Shown: positions 14,415 through 23,664 of the stretch, piece after piece | Position numbering within the stretch: the first letter of the stretch is position 1 | Layout: the number at the start of each line of letters is the position of its first letter | NCBI GenBank assembly: GCA_947446025.1 | Contig: CANFEY010000028.1 | Span: 1 to 55,393, forward strand | DNA length: 55,393 nucleotides | Direction of reading: 5' to 3' | Source: Bryobacterales bacterium | Lineage (GTDB): Bacteria; Acidobacteriota; Terriglobia; Bryobacterales; Bryobacteraceae | The notes under the pieces: model-generated | The model's input: the letters and a program-made list of their open reading frames with translations, nothing else | The model's database searches: none | What the model was told of the DNA's origin: nothing | Made by a program: the position numbers and the translations under genes

Positions 14415-16711
14415 GGTTTGAGGTTTTCCTCAAACAGCTTGAAGATGCGCTTGTATTCGTCCGCCCAACTTTCCGGGCGGACGAATGCATGGTCTTCCAC
14501 GGGATAAAACGCTACGGACCAGTTTTCTTTGCGCAGTTCGATTAAGCGCTGGCTTAGGCGGACGGTGTCTTGGAAGAAGACGTTGGTATCGACCATGCCG
14601 TGCAGCATGAGCAGCGCGCCTTTTAGGCCTTCGGCGTGGAAGATGGGTGACGACTTCTTGAACGCTTCGTCGTCGGCCTGCGGTGTGTTCAATATGTTCG
14701 AAGTGTAGCCGTGGTTGTAGTGGGACCAATCGGTGACGGGGCGGAGGGCTGCTCCGGCGGCGAAAACGTCCGGGGTGGTGAACATCGCCATGAGGGTGAT
14801 GAAGCCTCCGTAGCTGCCGCCGTAGATGCCGATGCGTTTGGAGTCGATGCCTTGTTGCTCAACGAGCCACTTTGCGCCGTCGACGTTATCGTCGAGATCT
14901 TTGCCGCCCATGTGCCGGTAGATGGCGGTGCGCCAGTCGCGGCCGTAGCCGGCGGAGGCGCGGTAGTCGAGGTCGAGGACTGTGTAGCCGTGCTCCATGA
15001 GGAAGTGGTGGAAGAGGAATTCGCGAGGGTAATTGGGCGACCAGTATTTGTGGACGTTTTGTAGATAGCCTGCACCGTGTACGAAGATGACGGCTGGTCC
15101 GCCGGGGCGAGCGTTGGCGGGTTTGAAGAGGCGCGCGGGGACCATTGCGCCGTCGCGGGCGGGGACCTGGACGATGGGCGCGTCGAGCCATCCCTGTTGC
15201 TGGGCGTATTGTTTGAAGCCGGCGGACGGCGAGTCAGTGCGGACAGTAAGGGCTGCGCCGGGGCGGGCTTCGGCGGTGTAGAGTTCGGGCGGGCGGTTGA
15301 CGTAGGAATGCACGTCAGCCAGGAAGGCTTCGTCGCGGGAGAGTACCACTTCATGTTTTCCGGCGACTGAAGTGATGCGGGTGCGCGGGCCCCCGTTGAC
15401 GCTTTGCGCATAGAAGTGCCGCTCAGCGGGGCCGCCTTCGCTGGTGGTTAGGTAGAACTTTGAACCGTCATTCGAGACGGCGACGGATTCCACTTCCCAC
15501 TTGCCCGAGGTGATTTGTTTGAACGACCCGCCGGCAGCGGGCTCCGTGTAGAGGTGGGACCAGCCGTCGCGCTCACTCACGAAGTACACCTCGTCGCCGT
15601 TCTTGAGCCAACCGAGTGTTTCGTAGCCGGGGCCGTCGATCCAGGCGTCGTCGTGATCGGTGAAGATGGTGCTGGCCTTGGCGGTGGTGGTGTCGAGCGA
15701 CAGTATCCAGCGGTCTTTGTTGTCTTCCGCACGGGCGAGCATCACGGCGCGGGTGCCTTGTTCGTTGAACACGGGCATGTATTGCCACGCCGGGCGGCCG
15801 GCCAGTCCGGGGTCGACCCACTTCCCTTCCCCGGTTTCGGCGTCGAGCAGCAGCACGCGGTAGTTTTCCTGCGCGTCGCCGACGTTGGTGCGGCCGGTGA
15901 TCATGGCCGTGTAGCTCGATTCGGTGATGTAGTTGGGGACATCGTCCCCTTTGGCTCCTTTGGCTCCGTCTTCGATGAGCGCGAGCACGCATTTTTCATT
16001 GGGGCACAGTTGCAGCCTGACTACGGTCTGCTTGTCCTCCAACTTGAAAGGCTTGCGGGGACGCTCACGCTTCTGCTTAGCGTCGGCGTCTTCGCGGAGT
16101 TGAGCTCGGTCGCGGACTGCGGTGAGCAGCGCGCTTTCCTGCAATTGCAACGTTCCCTGGCTGGTCTTCGGATCAGCGGGCTTGGGTTCCTCGCGGCCTG
16201 CACCGATCTCGGTCAACTGTTCCACCGCGCCCAGCCCCAACGGCATGACGAACAAATTTCCGCCTCGCGTGAAGGCGACACGGCGCTCGTCCCGGGTGAA
16301 GTGCGGATCGCGTTCGGCCTCGGCGGTCTTGGTGAGTTGGGTGGCTTTGTCGGTCGAGTAGTCGTACAAGAACAGGTCGCCGTTTTGCGAGTACACGGAC
16401 CTAGAACGGTCTCGCGTGGTGGCGGCTTCGACAGGTGGGGCTTGTTTCGCCTCCTCGTCACTCAACTTTCGCGGAGCGCCGGTGGTGCGCGGCACCACCC
16501 AAGTGTCGAACGGCTTGTCCTGCGTCTGCGAGGTTTGCTTCCACTGAAAGTAGACGCGCTCGCCATCGCCGGACCAGCGCACGGCCTGCGGGGCATAGCC
16601 GTAGAATTGCGGTCCCTGCATGATGGCATCAATGGTCAGCGGGGGGCGCGTCTGCGCAGGAATTGCGACTACGATGGCCAAGCCGAGTGCAAGAAGCCGT
16701 TGGATACCCAT
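14411..16711 (-). CDS. secreted S9 prolyl oligopeptidase-family peptidase
   Basis: A 766-residue exported serine peptidase of the DPP-IV / acylaminoacyl-peptidase group. A signal peptide (RLLALGLAIVVAIPAQ) is followed by an N-terminal beta-propeller (about 35-490) with typical TRDERRVAF and SDEEAKQ-type blades, and a C-terminal alpha/beta hydrolase. The nucleophile Ser is in GIYGGSYGGF, the Asp in LHGMVDTNV and the His in PVEDHAFVRPE. It cleaves short peptides, usually after Pro or hydrophobic residues, in the periplasm or outside. The ATG at 16711 lies eight bases after TAGAAT. It follows the aminotransferase gene, whose stop is 12 bases upstream, and may be co-transcribed. Confidence 0.9.
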   Translation of the reverse strand: MGIQRLLALGLAIVVAIPAQTRPPLTIDAIMQGPQFYGYAPQAVRWSGDGERVYFQWKQTSQTQDKPFDTWVVPRTTGAPRKLSDEEAKQAPPVEAATTRDRSRSVYSQNGDLFLYDYSTDKATQLTKTAEAERDPHFTRDERRVAFTRGGNLFVMPLGLGAVEQLTEIGAGREEPKPADPKTSQGTLQLQESALLTAVRDRAQLREDADAKQKRERPRKPFKLEDKQTVVRLQLCPNEKCVLALIEDGAKGAKGDDVPNYITESSYTAMITGRTNVGDAQENYRVLLLDAETGEGKWVDPGLAGRPAWQYMPVFNEQGTRAVMLARAEDNKDRWILSLDTTTAKASTIFTDHDDAWIDGPGYETLGWLKNGDEVYFVSERDGWSHLYTEPAAGGSFKQITSGKWEVESVAVSNDGSKFYLTTSEGGPAERHFYAQSVNGGPRTRITSVAGKHEVVLSRDEAFLADVHSYVNRPPELYTAEARPGAALTVRTDSPSAGFKQYAQQQGWLDAPIVQVPARDGAMVPARLFKPANARPGGPAVIFVHGAGYLQNVHKYWSPNYPREFLFHHFLMEHGYTVLDLDYRASAGYGRDWRTAIYRHMGGKDLDDNVDGAKWLVEQQGIDSKRIGIYGGSYGGFITLMAMFTTPDVFAAGAALRPVTDWSHYNHGYTSNILNTPQADDEAFKKSSPIFHAEGLKGALLMLHGMVDTNVFFQDTVRLSQRLIELRKENWSVAFYPVEDHAFVRPESWADEYKRIFKLFEENLKP

Positions 16712-16722
16712 ACTTGTAGATT

Positions 16723-17859
16723 CTATAGGAATGTGTGCAGGCGCTTGATGCCATCGGCGAAGGTGGCGGGCGGCGTGAGGAGACTGATGACGAGGAAGGC
16801 CTCCGATTCGAAGTCAAAATAGAATCCGGGCTGAACGACGACGTTGCGCTGTTCGAGCAGGCCCAGCACCCATTCCTCTTCGCTGCGCGTGCGGGGGACT
16901 TGGACGACGGCGTACCAGCCACCTTCGACGTTCAGCACTCCGCCGGCGGAGTCCTTAAGCGTGGTCCGCAGTATTGCGAGATTGGCGAGCGTGCGCCGGG
17001 CGATCTGTGTGCGAAGCGCGAGGCCGGCGTGGAGCAAGCTGGGGAGGGCGATCTGCACGGGAGTTGAAACGGAAAGATACGTGTCGGCGATGAGTTCCAG
17101 CGCTTGCATCGCCTCGGCGTGATTTGGTCCGCTGGCGACGATCCAGCCAAGCTTCAATTGCGGCAGGGCGGCGATCTTGGACAGGCCGCTCATCGAAAAT
17201 GTAAGCGCCTTGCGTTGGCCGGCAAGCGTGGTGACCCCGTGCGCGCTGAAGCCGTAGTCGCTGAAGACCTCATCGGCGATGATGGCGATGCCGCGTTGTG
17301 CCGCGAGGGTGTCCAAGCGGTCCAGTTCTTCGGGTTTGAGGAATGAGCCCGTGGGGTTATTGGGGTTGACGACGACGATGGCTCGGGTGCGGGGCGAGAT
17401 GGATTGTTCGATCGCGGCGAAGTCGATGTGCCAACTGCCGTCATAGCGCATTGGGTACTGGCGGATGGTGACGGAGGACAATCCGGCTAGGAATTCAAAC
17501 AAAGGGTAGGAAGGGCGCGGCGAAAGAATTTCGTCACTGGGGTCGGCGAGAAGTTGAAAGAGGTAGGAGTAGGCTTCGCTGGTGGACGCGGTGAGCAGGA
17601 TGCGGTCAACGGAAATCGCGCCGCAGTAGTATTCGGCGACTGCTTTGCGGGCGGAGAGCAAGCCCTGCGGCAGCGGTTCGTAGTGAAGCGCGCGGAGATC
17701 GGCCAAGGGCTCGAGGAGTGCTTCGGGATAGGCGAAGCCTGCACGGGTTGGATTCGATTCGGTGAGATCGAGCACGGGTTCGCCCGCAGCGCGTTTTGCG
17801 GCGAGGAGCGTGGACAGGCGGTTGGCGGGCTGATTCCAGCGAAGGCGGCTCGAAAACAC
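16723..17859 (-). CDS. PLP-dependent class I/II aminotransferase
   Basis: A 378-residue fold-type I aminotransferase. NPNNPTGSF (substrate-binding Asn region) is near residue 170, IADEVFSDYGF supplies the PLP-pyridine Asp, and SGLSKIAALPQLKLGW carries the Schiff-base Lys. The C-terminus ends with an FEPGFYFDF-like segment (here VQPGFYFDF). The length is slightly short for the family. Substrate is unclear: the pattern resembles alanine / aspartate-type enzymes. The start is a GTG six bases after the upstream gene's TAG, so translation is probably coupled to the membrane protein at 17866-18252. Confidence 0.85.
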   Translation of the reverse strand: MFSSRLRWNQPANRLSTLLAAKRAAGEPVLDLTESNPTRAGFAYPEALLEPLADLRALHYEPLPQGLLSARKAVAEYYCGAISVDRILLTASTSEAYSYLFQLLADPSDEILSPRPSYPLFEFLAGLSSVTIRQYPMRYDGSWHIDFAAIEQSISPRTRAIVVVNPNNPTGSFLKPEELDRLDTLAAQRGIAIIADEVFSDYGFSAHGVTTLAGQRKALTFSMSGLSKIAALPQLKLGWIVASGPNHAEAMQALELIADTYLSVSTPVQIALPSLLHAGLALRTQIARRTLANLAILRTTLKDSAGGVLNVEGGWYAVVQVPRTRSEEEWVLGLLEQRNVVVQPGFYFDFESEAFLVISLLTPPATFADGIKRLHTFL

Positions 17860-17865
17860 GGGGCG

Positions 17866-18252
17866 CTATTTGGCCTTGGCTTTTTCCGGAGTCTCTTCTG
17901 CTGCGGGCGCGGGGACGGGCTCCATAATCGCGCTCTTGCCGTCCGAGGCCATGCGATGGAGCAGCGTGGTGCCCTTGGACTTGGAGCGCACGATAATTTC
18001 GTCGGTGGCGGGATTTTCAGAGACGACTTCCAGGTCCTGATTCACCATCACCAACATCTTGTGAGCGGCGAACTTGGGATTCGATTTCAGCAGGTCCGTT
18101 GTGACGCCCGCGTTGGCCATGGTGCGGTAGGCAACGTAGCTGATGCCGCCGATGGCGACCACGGCGAGCAGGAATAGGCTGCCCACGCCGATCAAAATCC
18201 AGAACAGCGCTCCGCGTTTCTTGCGTTCGGGGACCACAGGGGAAGTTGCCAT
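17866..18252 (-). CDS. single-pass membrane protein of unknown function
   Basis: A 128-residue protein: a short basic N-terminus (VVPERKKRG), one strong membrane segment (ALFWILIGVGSLFLLAVVAI), then a soluble domain of about 75 residues on the far side (DLLKSNPKFAAHKMLVMVN, then DEIIVRSKSKGTTLLHRMAS), and an Ala/Pro/Glu/Lys-rich tail. The soluble part recalls small periplasmic strand-rich domains, but no family is claimed. The ATG at 18252 is six bases after TATCAT (18259-18264, minus strand). An upstream in-frame start at 18720 runs against the M14 gene and is not credible. First gene of a probable operon with the aminotransferase. Confidence 0.75.
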   Translation of the reverse strand: MATSPVVPERKKRGALFWILIGVGSLFLLAVVAIGGISYVAYRTMANAGVTTDLLKSNPKFAAHKMLVMVNQDLEVVSENPATDEIIVRSKSKGTTLLHRMASDGKSAIMEPVPAPAAEETPEKAKAK

Positions 18253-18258
18253 CCGGGC

Positions 18259-18264
18259 ATGATA
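18259..18264 (-). promoter_or_regulatory. -10 element (TATCAT) for the minus-strand membrane gene
   Basis: TATCAT on the minus strand, six bases before the ATG at 18252, predicts a leaderless transcript. Only nine bases separate it from the plus-strand TACAAT, so the two RNA polymerase sites of the divergent pair overlap almost completely. Confidence 0.55.
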
Positions 18265-18273
18265 GCAGCAGCG

Positions 18274-18279
18274 TACAAT
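18274..18279 (+). promoter_or_regulatory. -10 element (TACAAT) for the M14 peptidase gene
   Basis: TACAAT followed by six bases and the ATG at 18286. This favours the 18286 start over the in-frame ATG at 18259 and again implies a leaderless mRNA. Confidence 0.55.
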
Positions 18280-18285
18280 CGATGC

Positions 18286-20964
18286 ATGGGGCGCTTCGTA
18301 TCCATTCCTTTGTTCATGGCCGCCGTGTTCATGGCCGCTTCGCTGGGTGCGCAGGCGCTCACGACGCCGCGGCAGGCGTTTGGGTTCGACATCGGCGACG
18401 ACTACTCGGTTGTAAATTATTCGCAGATGGAATCGTACTGGAAGGTTCTCGACACGCAGTCGGATCGCATGCTGCTGACGGATATCGGCGCGACAGCGGA
18501 GGGGCGGCGGCAACTGATGGCGATTGTGAGCTCCCCGGCCAACCTGGCCAAGCTCGATCTCTACAAGAGCATCGCGGAGCGGCTGGCGCACGCGGAGAAT
18601 CTCACTCCGACGGAAGCGCAGGCGCTGGCGCGGACAGGCAAAGCGATTGTCTGGATCGACGGCGGGCTGCATGCGTCTGAGACGGTGGGCTCGCAGCAAT
18701 TGATCGAGATGGTCTATCAAATGGTCAGCCGCACCGATGAAGAAACGCTGCGTCTACTGGAGGACACCATTCAGCTCTACGTGCCCGCGAACCCGGATGG
18801 CCAGGAACTGGTGGCCAACTGGTATATGCGGGAGCCCGACCCAACCAAGCGCAGCACAGCCGGCGTTCCTCGCTTGTATCAGAAGTACATCGGGCACGAC
18901 AACAACCGCGACTTTTTTCTTTCCGCGATGCCGGAGACGACGAACATGAACCGGCAGTTGTTCCAGGAATGGTTCCCGCAGATTGTGTACAACCACCATC
19001 AATCGGGGCCTGCGGGGACGGTGGTGTTTATCCCGCCGTTTCGCGATCCGTTCAACTATAACCTCGATCCGTTGATCCCGCTGGGCATTGAAGCGGTGGG
19101 CACAGCGATGCACAGCAGGCTGGTGGAGGAAGGCAAGGGCGGGTCGACGATGCGGAGCGGATCGGACTACTCTACGTGGTGGAATGGAGGGCTGCGCACG
19201 GTCTCGTACTTTCACAACATGATCGGACTGCTGACGGAGATCATCGGCAATCCGACGCCGGTGACCATTCCGGTGGTTCCGGACAAGCAGTTGCCGCAGG
19301 GTGATCTGCCGCTGCCGATCGCTCCTGGGACGTGGCATTACCGGCAGTCGATTGATTACGAGATCAGTCAAAACCGCGCGGTGCTCGATTATGCCTCGCG
19401 CTACCGCGAGACTCTGCTGCTCAACATTTACCGAATGGGGCGCAATTCGATTGAGCGCGGCAATCGGGATTCGTGGACGGTAACGCCGAAGCGCATCGCG
19501 GCTCTGCGGGCGAAGGCGGCGCCGAATGGGCGTGTTCCGGCGGAGCTGTACACGGACATTCTGAATGACCCGAAGCTGCGTGATCCGCGCGGCTACATTA
19601 TTCCCTCCACGCAGCCGGACTTTTCCACGGCGGTGAAGTTTGTGAACTCGCTGCTGAAGACCGGCGTGACGGTGCTGCGCTCCACGTCGGATTTCCGCGC
19701 GGCGGGCAAGTCTTATCCGGCGGGATCATTCATTGTGAAGACGGCGCAGGCATTCCGGCCCCACGTGTTGGATATGTTCGAGCCGCAGGATCACCCGGAC
19801 GATTTCCGCTATCCGGGCGGGCCCCCGCATCCGCCGTACGACATTACGGGGTGGACGCTGGCGATGCAGATGGGCGTGCAGTTTGACCGCGTGCTGGAAG
19901 GCTTCGATGGGCCGTTCCAGCGCGTGACGGGACTGGCGACGCCTCGTCCGGCGCTGATCACGGGGTCGGCGAACCCGGGCGCGTATTGCGTCGGACATGA
20001 AACGAATGACGCGTTCATCGTGGTGAACCGCTTACTCAAGGCGCAGCGCGACGTGGCATGGATGCAGGCGGGGGGAGCGTTCTGCACGGCCGCATCGGAT
20101 GAATCGCGCGCGATCCTCACGGCCGCTGCGGCAGAGTTGGGTGTGCCCGCGCAGGCCTTGGAACGAATGCCGAGCGGCGCGGCGCGCAAGTTGAAGCCGG
20201 TGCGTATTGGGCTCTACGACCAATACGGCGGACTTGCGCCATCGGGCTGGACGCGCTGGTTGCTGGAGCAGTTCGAGTTTCCATTTGAGGTGGTGTATCC
20301 GCAAACGCTGGACGCGGGAGCACTGCGCGACAAGTTCGATGTGTTGTTGTTCACCGATGAGGCCTTCAAGGCGACGGGCAACAATCCGCAGCCGCGAGCG
20401 GAAACAATACCACTGGATTATCGAGCACTCTTGGGGCGCATCACCGCGGAGACTACCGTGCCAGCACTGAAGGCGTTCGCCGAGGCAGGCGGTGCGGTGC
20501 TGGCGATCGGCACATCGACTGCGCTTGGTCCGCTGCTGGGCGTTCCGGTGACGGACCACTTGCGCACGGCGGGGACGGATGGAGCCATGCGGGCGCTCAA
20601 GCGCGAGGAGTTCTACATCCCCGGCTCACTGCTGCGCATGAGCGTGAATACGGCGCATCCGCTGGCGCAAGGATTGGCACCGGAAGCCATCGTATTCTTT
20701 GATAGCAGCCCGGTGTTCAACGTCTCGAACGCAAGCGTGGGGCAGGTGGGAGGATTCGGCGGCGCGGAGAGTCTGGCCAGCGGATGGGCGTGGGGGCAGC
20801 AATACTTGAGCGGCGGCACAGCGATTGCGGAAGCCAGCGTGGGCGAGGGCAAGGTAATTCTGTACGGGCCTGAGATTACCTTTCGCGCGCAACCACACGG
20901 CACATTCAAGCTGCTCTTTAATGGACTTTTCTTTGGCTCCACCGTGAGCACCGTGTTACCGTAG
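18286..20964 (+). CDS. secreted M14 zinc carboxypeptidase-like protein
   Basis: An 892-residue exported metallopeptidase. Signal peptide (SIPLFMAAVFMAASLGAQA), then an M14 domain. HASE in IDGGLHASETVG gives zinc ligands His129 and Glu132, HDNNRDFF is the Asn-Arg substrate pocket, YNHHQSG holds the third zinc His, and ITEIIGNP probably the catalytic Glu. About 400 further residues follow, including a region like a glutamine-amidotransferase / ThuA-type fold (LYDQYGGLAPSGWTRWLLEQ, then FDVLLFTDE) that is usual in large acidobacterial M14 proteins. It removes C-terminal residues from peptides outside the cytoplasm. Start chosen from the TACAAT at 18274. Confidence 0.88.
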   Translation: MGRFVSIPLFMAAVFMAASLGAQALTTPRQAFGFDIGDDYSVVNYSQMESYWKVLDTQSDRMLLTDIGATAEGRRQLMAIVSSPANLAKLDLYKSIAERLAHAENLTPTEAQALARTGKAIVWIDGGLHASETVGSQQLIEMVYQMVSRTDEETLRLLEDTIQLYVPANPDGQELVANWYMREPDPTKRSTAGVPRLYQKYIGHDNNRDFFLSAMPETTNMNRQLFQEWFPQIVYNHHQSGPAGTVVFIPPFRDPFNYNLDPLIPLGIEAVGTAMHSRLVEEGKGGSTMRSGSDYSTWWNGGLRTVSYFHNMIGLLTEIIGNPTPVTIPVVPDKQLPQGDLPLPIAPGTWHYRQSIDYEISQNRAVLDYASRYRETLLLNIYRMGRNSIERGNRDSWTVTPKRIAALRAKAAPNGRVPAELYTDILNDPKLRDPRGYIIPSTQPDFSTAVKFVNSLLKTGVTVLRSTSDFRAAGKSYPAGSFIVKTAQAFRPHVLDMFEPQDHPDDFRYPGGPPHPPYDITGWTLAMQMGVQFDRVLEGFDGPFQRVTGLATPRPALITGSANPGAYCVGHETNDAFIVVNRLLKAQRDVAWMQAGGAFCTAASDESRAILTAAAAELGVPAQALERMPSGAARKLKPVRIGLYDQYGGLAPSGWTRWLLEQFEFPFEVVYPQTLDAGALRDKFDVLLFTDEAFKATGNNPQPRAETIPLDYRALLGRITAETTVPALKAFAEAGGAVLAIGTSTALGPLLGVPVTDHLRTAGTDGAMRALKREEFYIPGSLLRMSVNTAHPLAQGLAPEAIVFFDSSPVFNVSNASVGQVGGFGGAESLASGWAWGQQYLSGGTAIAEASVGEGKVILYGPEITFRAQPHGTFKLLFNGLFFGSTVSTVLP

Positions 20965-20971
20965 CAACATT

Positions 20972-21853
20972 GTGGACTCCACTCGCATTGTTCAAATCCA
21001 GCACGCCGAATATGGCCGCCGCGTAGCACTGGTGAGCGGCAGAGAGTTGCACCTGTTGTCTGATTACCGCACGGCCTATCATTTGGCGGGTGCGGCAATG
21101 GAATCCGGTACGCCGATGCGGGAGCTGATCAGCGCGGACCTTTCCGGCATTGTGCTGGACTACGACGAAGTCCATGCGCTGCGCAGCGGGTGGAGTTTTT
21201 TGCCGAGCTTTGATCATCCGCAGGACCTTGCGCGCTGCCTTGTTTCCGGCTGCGCGAACGCGCATACCGGCTCGCGGGAAGGCCGTCCGTTGGCCCCGCC
21301 GTGGTTTTACAAGGGCAACGGGGCTCACTTGCGGGCACACGGGGAGGTGCTGACGATTCCGCCGTTCGCCATGAGCGGGGCCGAGGAAGCTGAGCTGGTG
21401 GGCGTGTGGATCATCGCCGCGAATGGTTCGCCTGCGCGCGTGGGCATCACTCCGGGCAATGAATTCGCGGACCCTGCGCTAGCAGGGGCCGACGCGCGGT
21501 TGCTGTCACACGCGAAGCTACGCGCGTGCAGCATCGGTCCCGAACTGGTGCTGGACCCTGAGTTTGCAGACATCGGCGGCTTGGTGAGAGTAGAGCGCGA
21601 GGGCAAGCCGATTTGGTCCCGCGAGATCGCCACGGGAGAGAGCCACACGCAATTCAACTTCGCCGAAGTGGAAGAGCACCTCTTCAAGTACACAGCGCAC
21701 CGTGTTCCAGGGGACGCACACATCCACTACTTGGGCGGCAGCACATCGAGCTACGCGGAGGGCATCCTGCTTGAGCAAGGCGACCATGTGGTCATCGAAT
21801 GGGATGGGTTTGGGCGTCCGCTGCGGAATGTGATTGAGCGCCTTACGGCGTGA
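20972..21853 (+). CDS. GguC/AraD1-like FAH-family protein
   Basis: A 293-residue cytoplasmic protein resembling the AraD1 / GguC family, distant relatives of fumarylacetoacetate hydrolase linked to sugar-acid catabolism. The C-terminal half carries the FAH-like pattern: ILTIPPF-like region (here VLTIPPFAMSG), GITPGNEFADP (metal-site Glu), LRACSIGPEL, and the ending HIHYLGGSTSSYAEGI then VIEWDGFGRPLRN. It would act on 2-keto-sugar acids or their lactones in the cytoplasm. The GTG start at 20972 lies eight bases after the M14 stop. No sugar-uptake genes are nearby. Its last 11 bases overlap the convergent M1 peptidase gene. Confidence 0.75.
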   Translation: MDSTRIVQIQHAEYGRRVALVSGRELHLLSDYRTAYHLAGAAMESGTPMRELISADLSGIVLDYDEVHALRSGWSFLPSFDHPQDLARCLVSGCANAHTGSREGRPLAPPWFYKGNGAHLRAHGEVLTIPPFAMSGAEEAELVGVWIIAANGSPARVGITPGNEFADPALAGADARLLSHAKLRACSIGPELVLDPEFADIGGLVRVEREGKPIWSREIATGESHTQFNFAEVEEHLFKYTAHRVPGDAHIHYLGGSTSSYAEGILLEQGDHVVIEWDGFGRPLRNVIERLTA

Positions 21854-23660
21854 CGATCTTGTCAACCGAGGTCTGCGCGATGGGATGATAGCCCGGGCGG
21901 GCTTGGGCATAGATCGCCTTGGCGCGGGCTTGGCCTTCGGGCGTCTTCATCAGCGCGGCGTAAAGCGGGCGGATAAACTTCTGCCGGCCGACGCTCATGA
22001 GAAACGATTCCACTCTTGGATAGGCGGGTGCGTAGTCGGCTTGAATGGCGATCTGCAGCCACTGGTCCAGAATTTCGCTATTGCCCGTGCGCGTGAGCGC
22101 GAACGCTCGATCCAACGCAGCTGCCTGCGTGGTCTTCAATGGCGGCAGCGCTTGCAGAAACTCAAGCCACTCTTGTGTGGACCACTTCGCGCGCGGGATC
22201 GCGCCAGTCGCGGCGAATGCTTCGGCATCGCGCTTCACCGCGTCCAGCTTAGGACTCGTGGCCCTCGGCGCCGAAGCGGGCAGACCGGCTTCAAATATCC
22301 ACTCTTGCAGCGGGATTTTCGCGGCCTGTTTGTCGAGCAATTCGCGCTGCAGGTATTCGAGCATTTCCGCCGTGGTGATGCTGCGGAACGCGAAGTGGTC
22401 GAAGTAGCCGCGCAGGTAGGCGTCGACGGTGGGCCGTCCGTAGGTCCGTTCCAGCAGGCGCACGAAGAGCGAGCCCTTAACGTAAGGAACCTGCGTCACG
22501 CCTTCATCAGGATCGGCGGTGGCCGCATGAAGCGCCTGCTGCTCCTTCGGCAGCTCGGCCATTTCTTCATCCAGCTTGCGGCGGTCGAGGACCTGCTCCA
22601 TCGCGGCCTGCTCTTCGCCGTACACTTCTTCCTGAATGCGGTTTTCGATGTAGGTGGTGAAGCCTTCATTCAACCAGAAGTCGGTCCAGGTGGCGTTGGT
22701 GACCAAATTTCCGGACCAGGAATGCGCCAACTCATGCGAGATCAGGCCCACCAGGCTCTTGTCGCCGGCGATCACGGTGGGTGTTGCGAAGGTCAGGCGA
22801 GGATTCTCCATGCCTCCGAAGGGAAAGCTCGGCGGGAGGATCAAGAGGTCGTAGCGGCCCCAGCGGTATGGCCCGTAGAGCGCCTCCACGGCAGTCACCA
22901 TCTTCTCCATATCTGAGAATTCCGCTGAGGCTTTCGCCAGCACGGATGGTTCGGCGTAGACTCCGGTGCGCGGCCCGGCGGATTGGAATTGCAAGTCTCC
23001 GACGGCAAGCGCGATCAGATACGCGGGGATGGGCGTGTCCATGGCGAAATCGAAAACGCCTTCGGCTGCGCCCTTGTGCTCGGCACTCATCAGGGCGGTT
23101 AGTTGCTTCGGCGCGTGAATGCGTGCGGTGTAGGTCACCCGCACACCCGGCGAATCCTGAATCGGAATCCAACTGCGCGCGTGGATCGACTGGTTCTGGC
23201 TGAAGAGAAACGGCTGCTTCTTGCCTGCGGTCTGTTCCGGGGTCAGCCACTGCAACCCGCTGGCTTCCGGCTTCGATGCATAGCGCACGCGCACGAAGGA
23301 GGTGCCTGCGGGGACCTCCACGGACAGCGGCGCGCCCAGGATTTTGTCGCGGGCACCGATGGTCCACTTTGCGGTGGCGTAGCTGGTCCCGCTGCCCGAG
23401 GTTTCCACGGACTCGATGACAAGATCGCGCGTGTCCACGATGAGCGGGTCTTTGCCGGACGCCACGTCGATCCCGAGAATCGCTGAGCCGCTAAGCGTGC
23501 GGGCGTCGAAGGAAGCAGTGAGGTCCAGCGCGACGGACCGTACGCGCACCTTCTCAGGGTTGCCATGCGAATGCACATCGCGGGCGTGTTCCGGCATTTT
23601 CGTCTCCGTTCCGCAGGATGCCAACAGAACCGCGAGAATTACGAGCGCTGACTGTCTCAT
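21843..23660 (-). CDS. M1-family zinc aminopeptidase (LTA4-hydrolase-like), lipoprotein
   Basis: A 605-residue metallopeptidase. The N-terminus MRQSALVILAVLLASCG carries a lipobox with Cys16, so it is probably anchored to a membrane. The aminopeptidase domain shows GGMENPRL (substrate-binding GxMEN) and HELAHSWSGN plus NEGFTTYIE, the HExxH-18-E zinc site. The C-terminal helical part (SEILDQWLQIAIQ) matches leukotriene-A4-hydrolase-like members. It trims N-terminal residues from peptides in the periplasm or on the surface, complementing the S9 and M14 enzymes nearby. It ends inside the last codons of the GguC-like gene (11-base convergent overlap). Four bases separate its ATG from the preceding gene's stop. 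Confidence 0.92.
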   Translation of the reverse strand: MRQSALVILAVLLASCGTETKMPEHARDVHSHGNPEKVRVRSVALDLTASFDARTLSGSAILGIDVASGKDPLIVDTRDLVIESVETSGSGTSYATAKWTIGARDKILGAPLSVEVPAGTSFVRVRYASKPEASGLQWLTPEQTAGKKQPFLFSQNQSIHARSWIPIQDSPGVRVTYTARIHAPKQLTALMSAEHKGAAEGVFDFAMDTPIPAYLIALAVGDLQFQSAGPRTGVYAEPSVLAKASAEFSDMEKMVTAVEALYGPYRWGRYDLLILPPSFPFGGMENPRLTFATPTVIAGDKSLVGLISHELAHSWSGNLVTNATWTDFWLNEGFTTYIENRIQEEVYGEEQAAMEQVLDRRKLDEEMAELPKEQQALHAATADPDEGVTQVPYVKGSLFVRLLERTYGRPTVDAYLRGYFDHFAFRSITTAEMLEYLQRELLDKQAAKIPLQEWIFEAGLPASAPRATSPKLDAVKRDAEAFAATGAIPRAKWSTQEWLEFLQALPPLKTTQAAALDRAFALTRTGNSEILDQWLQIAIQADYAPAYPRVESFLMSVGRQKFIRPLYAALMKTPEGQARAKAIYAQARPGYHPIAQTSVDKIVTP

Positions 23661-23664
23661 CGCG

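Noticed and set aside
15515-16822. 435-codon plus-strand frame opposite the S9 peptidase
   Set aside because: It is the mirror of a strongly supported peptidase, with no start signal and no family pattern.
18252-18720. Upstream extension of the 17866 gene to a start at 18720
   Set aside because: It runs antisense through the signal peptide and catalytic domain of the M14 gene, and the ATG at 18252 has a promoter just upstream.
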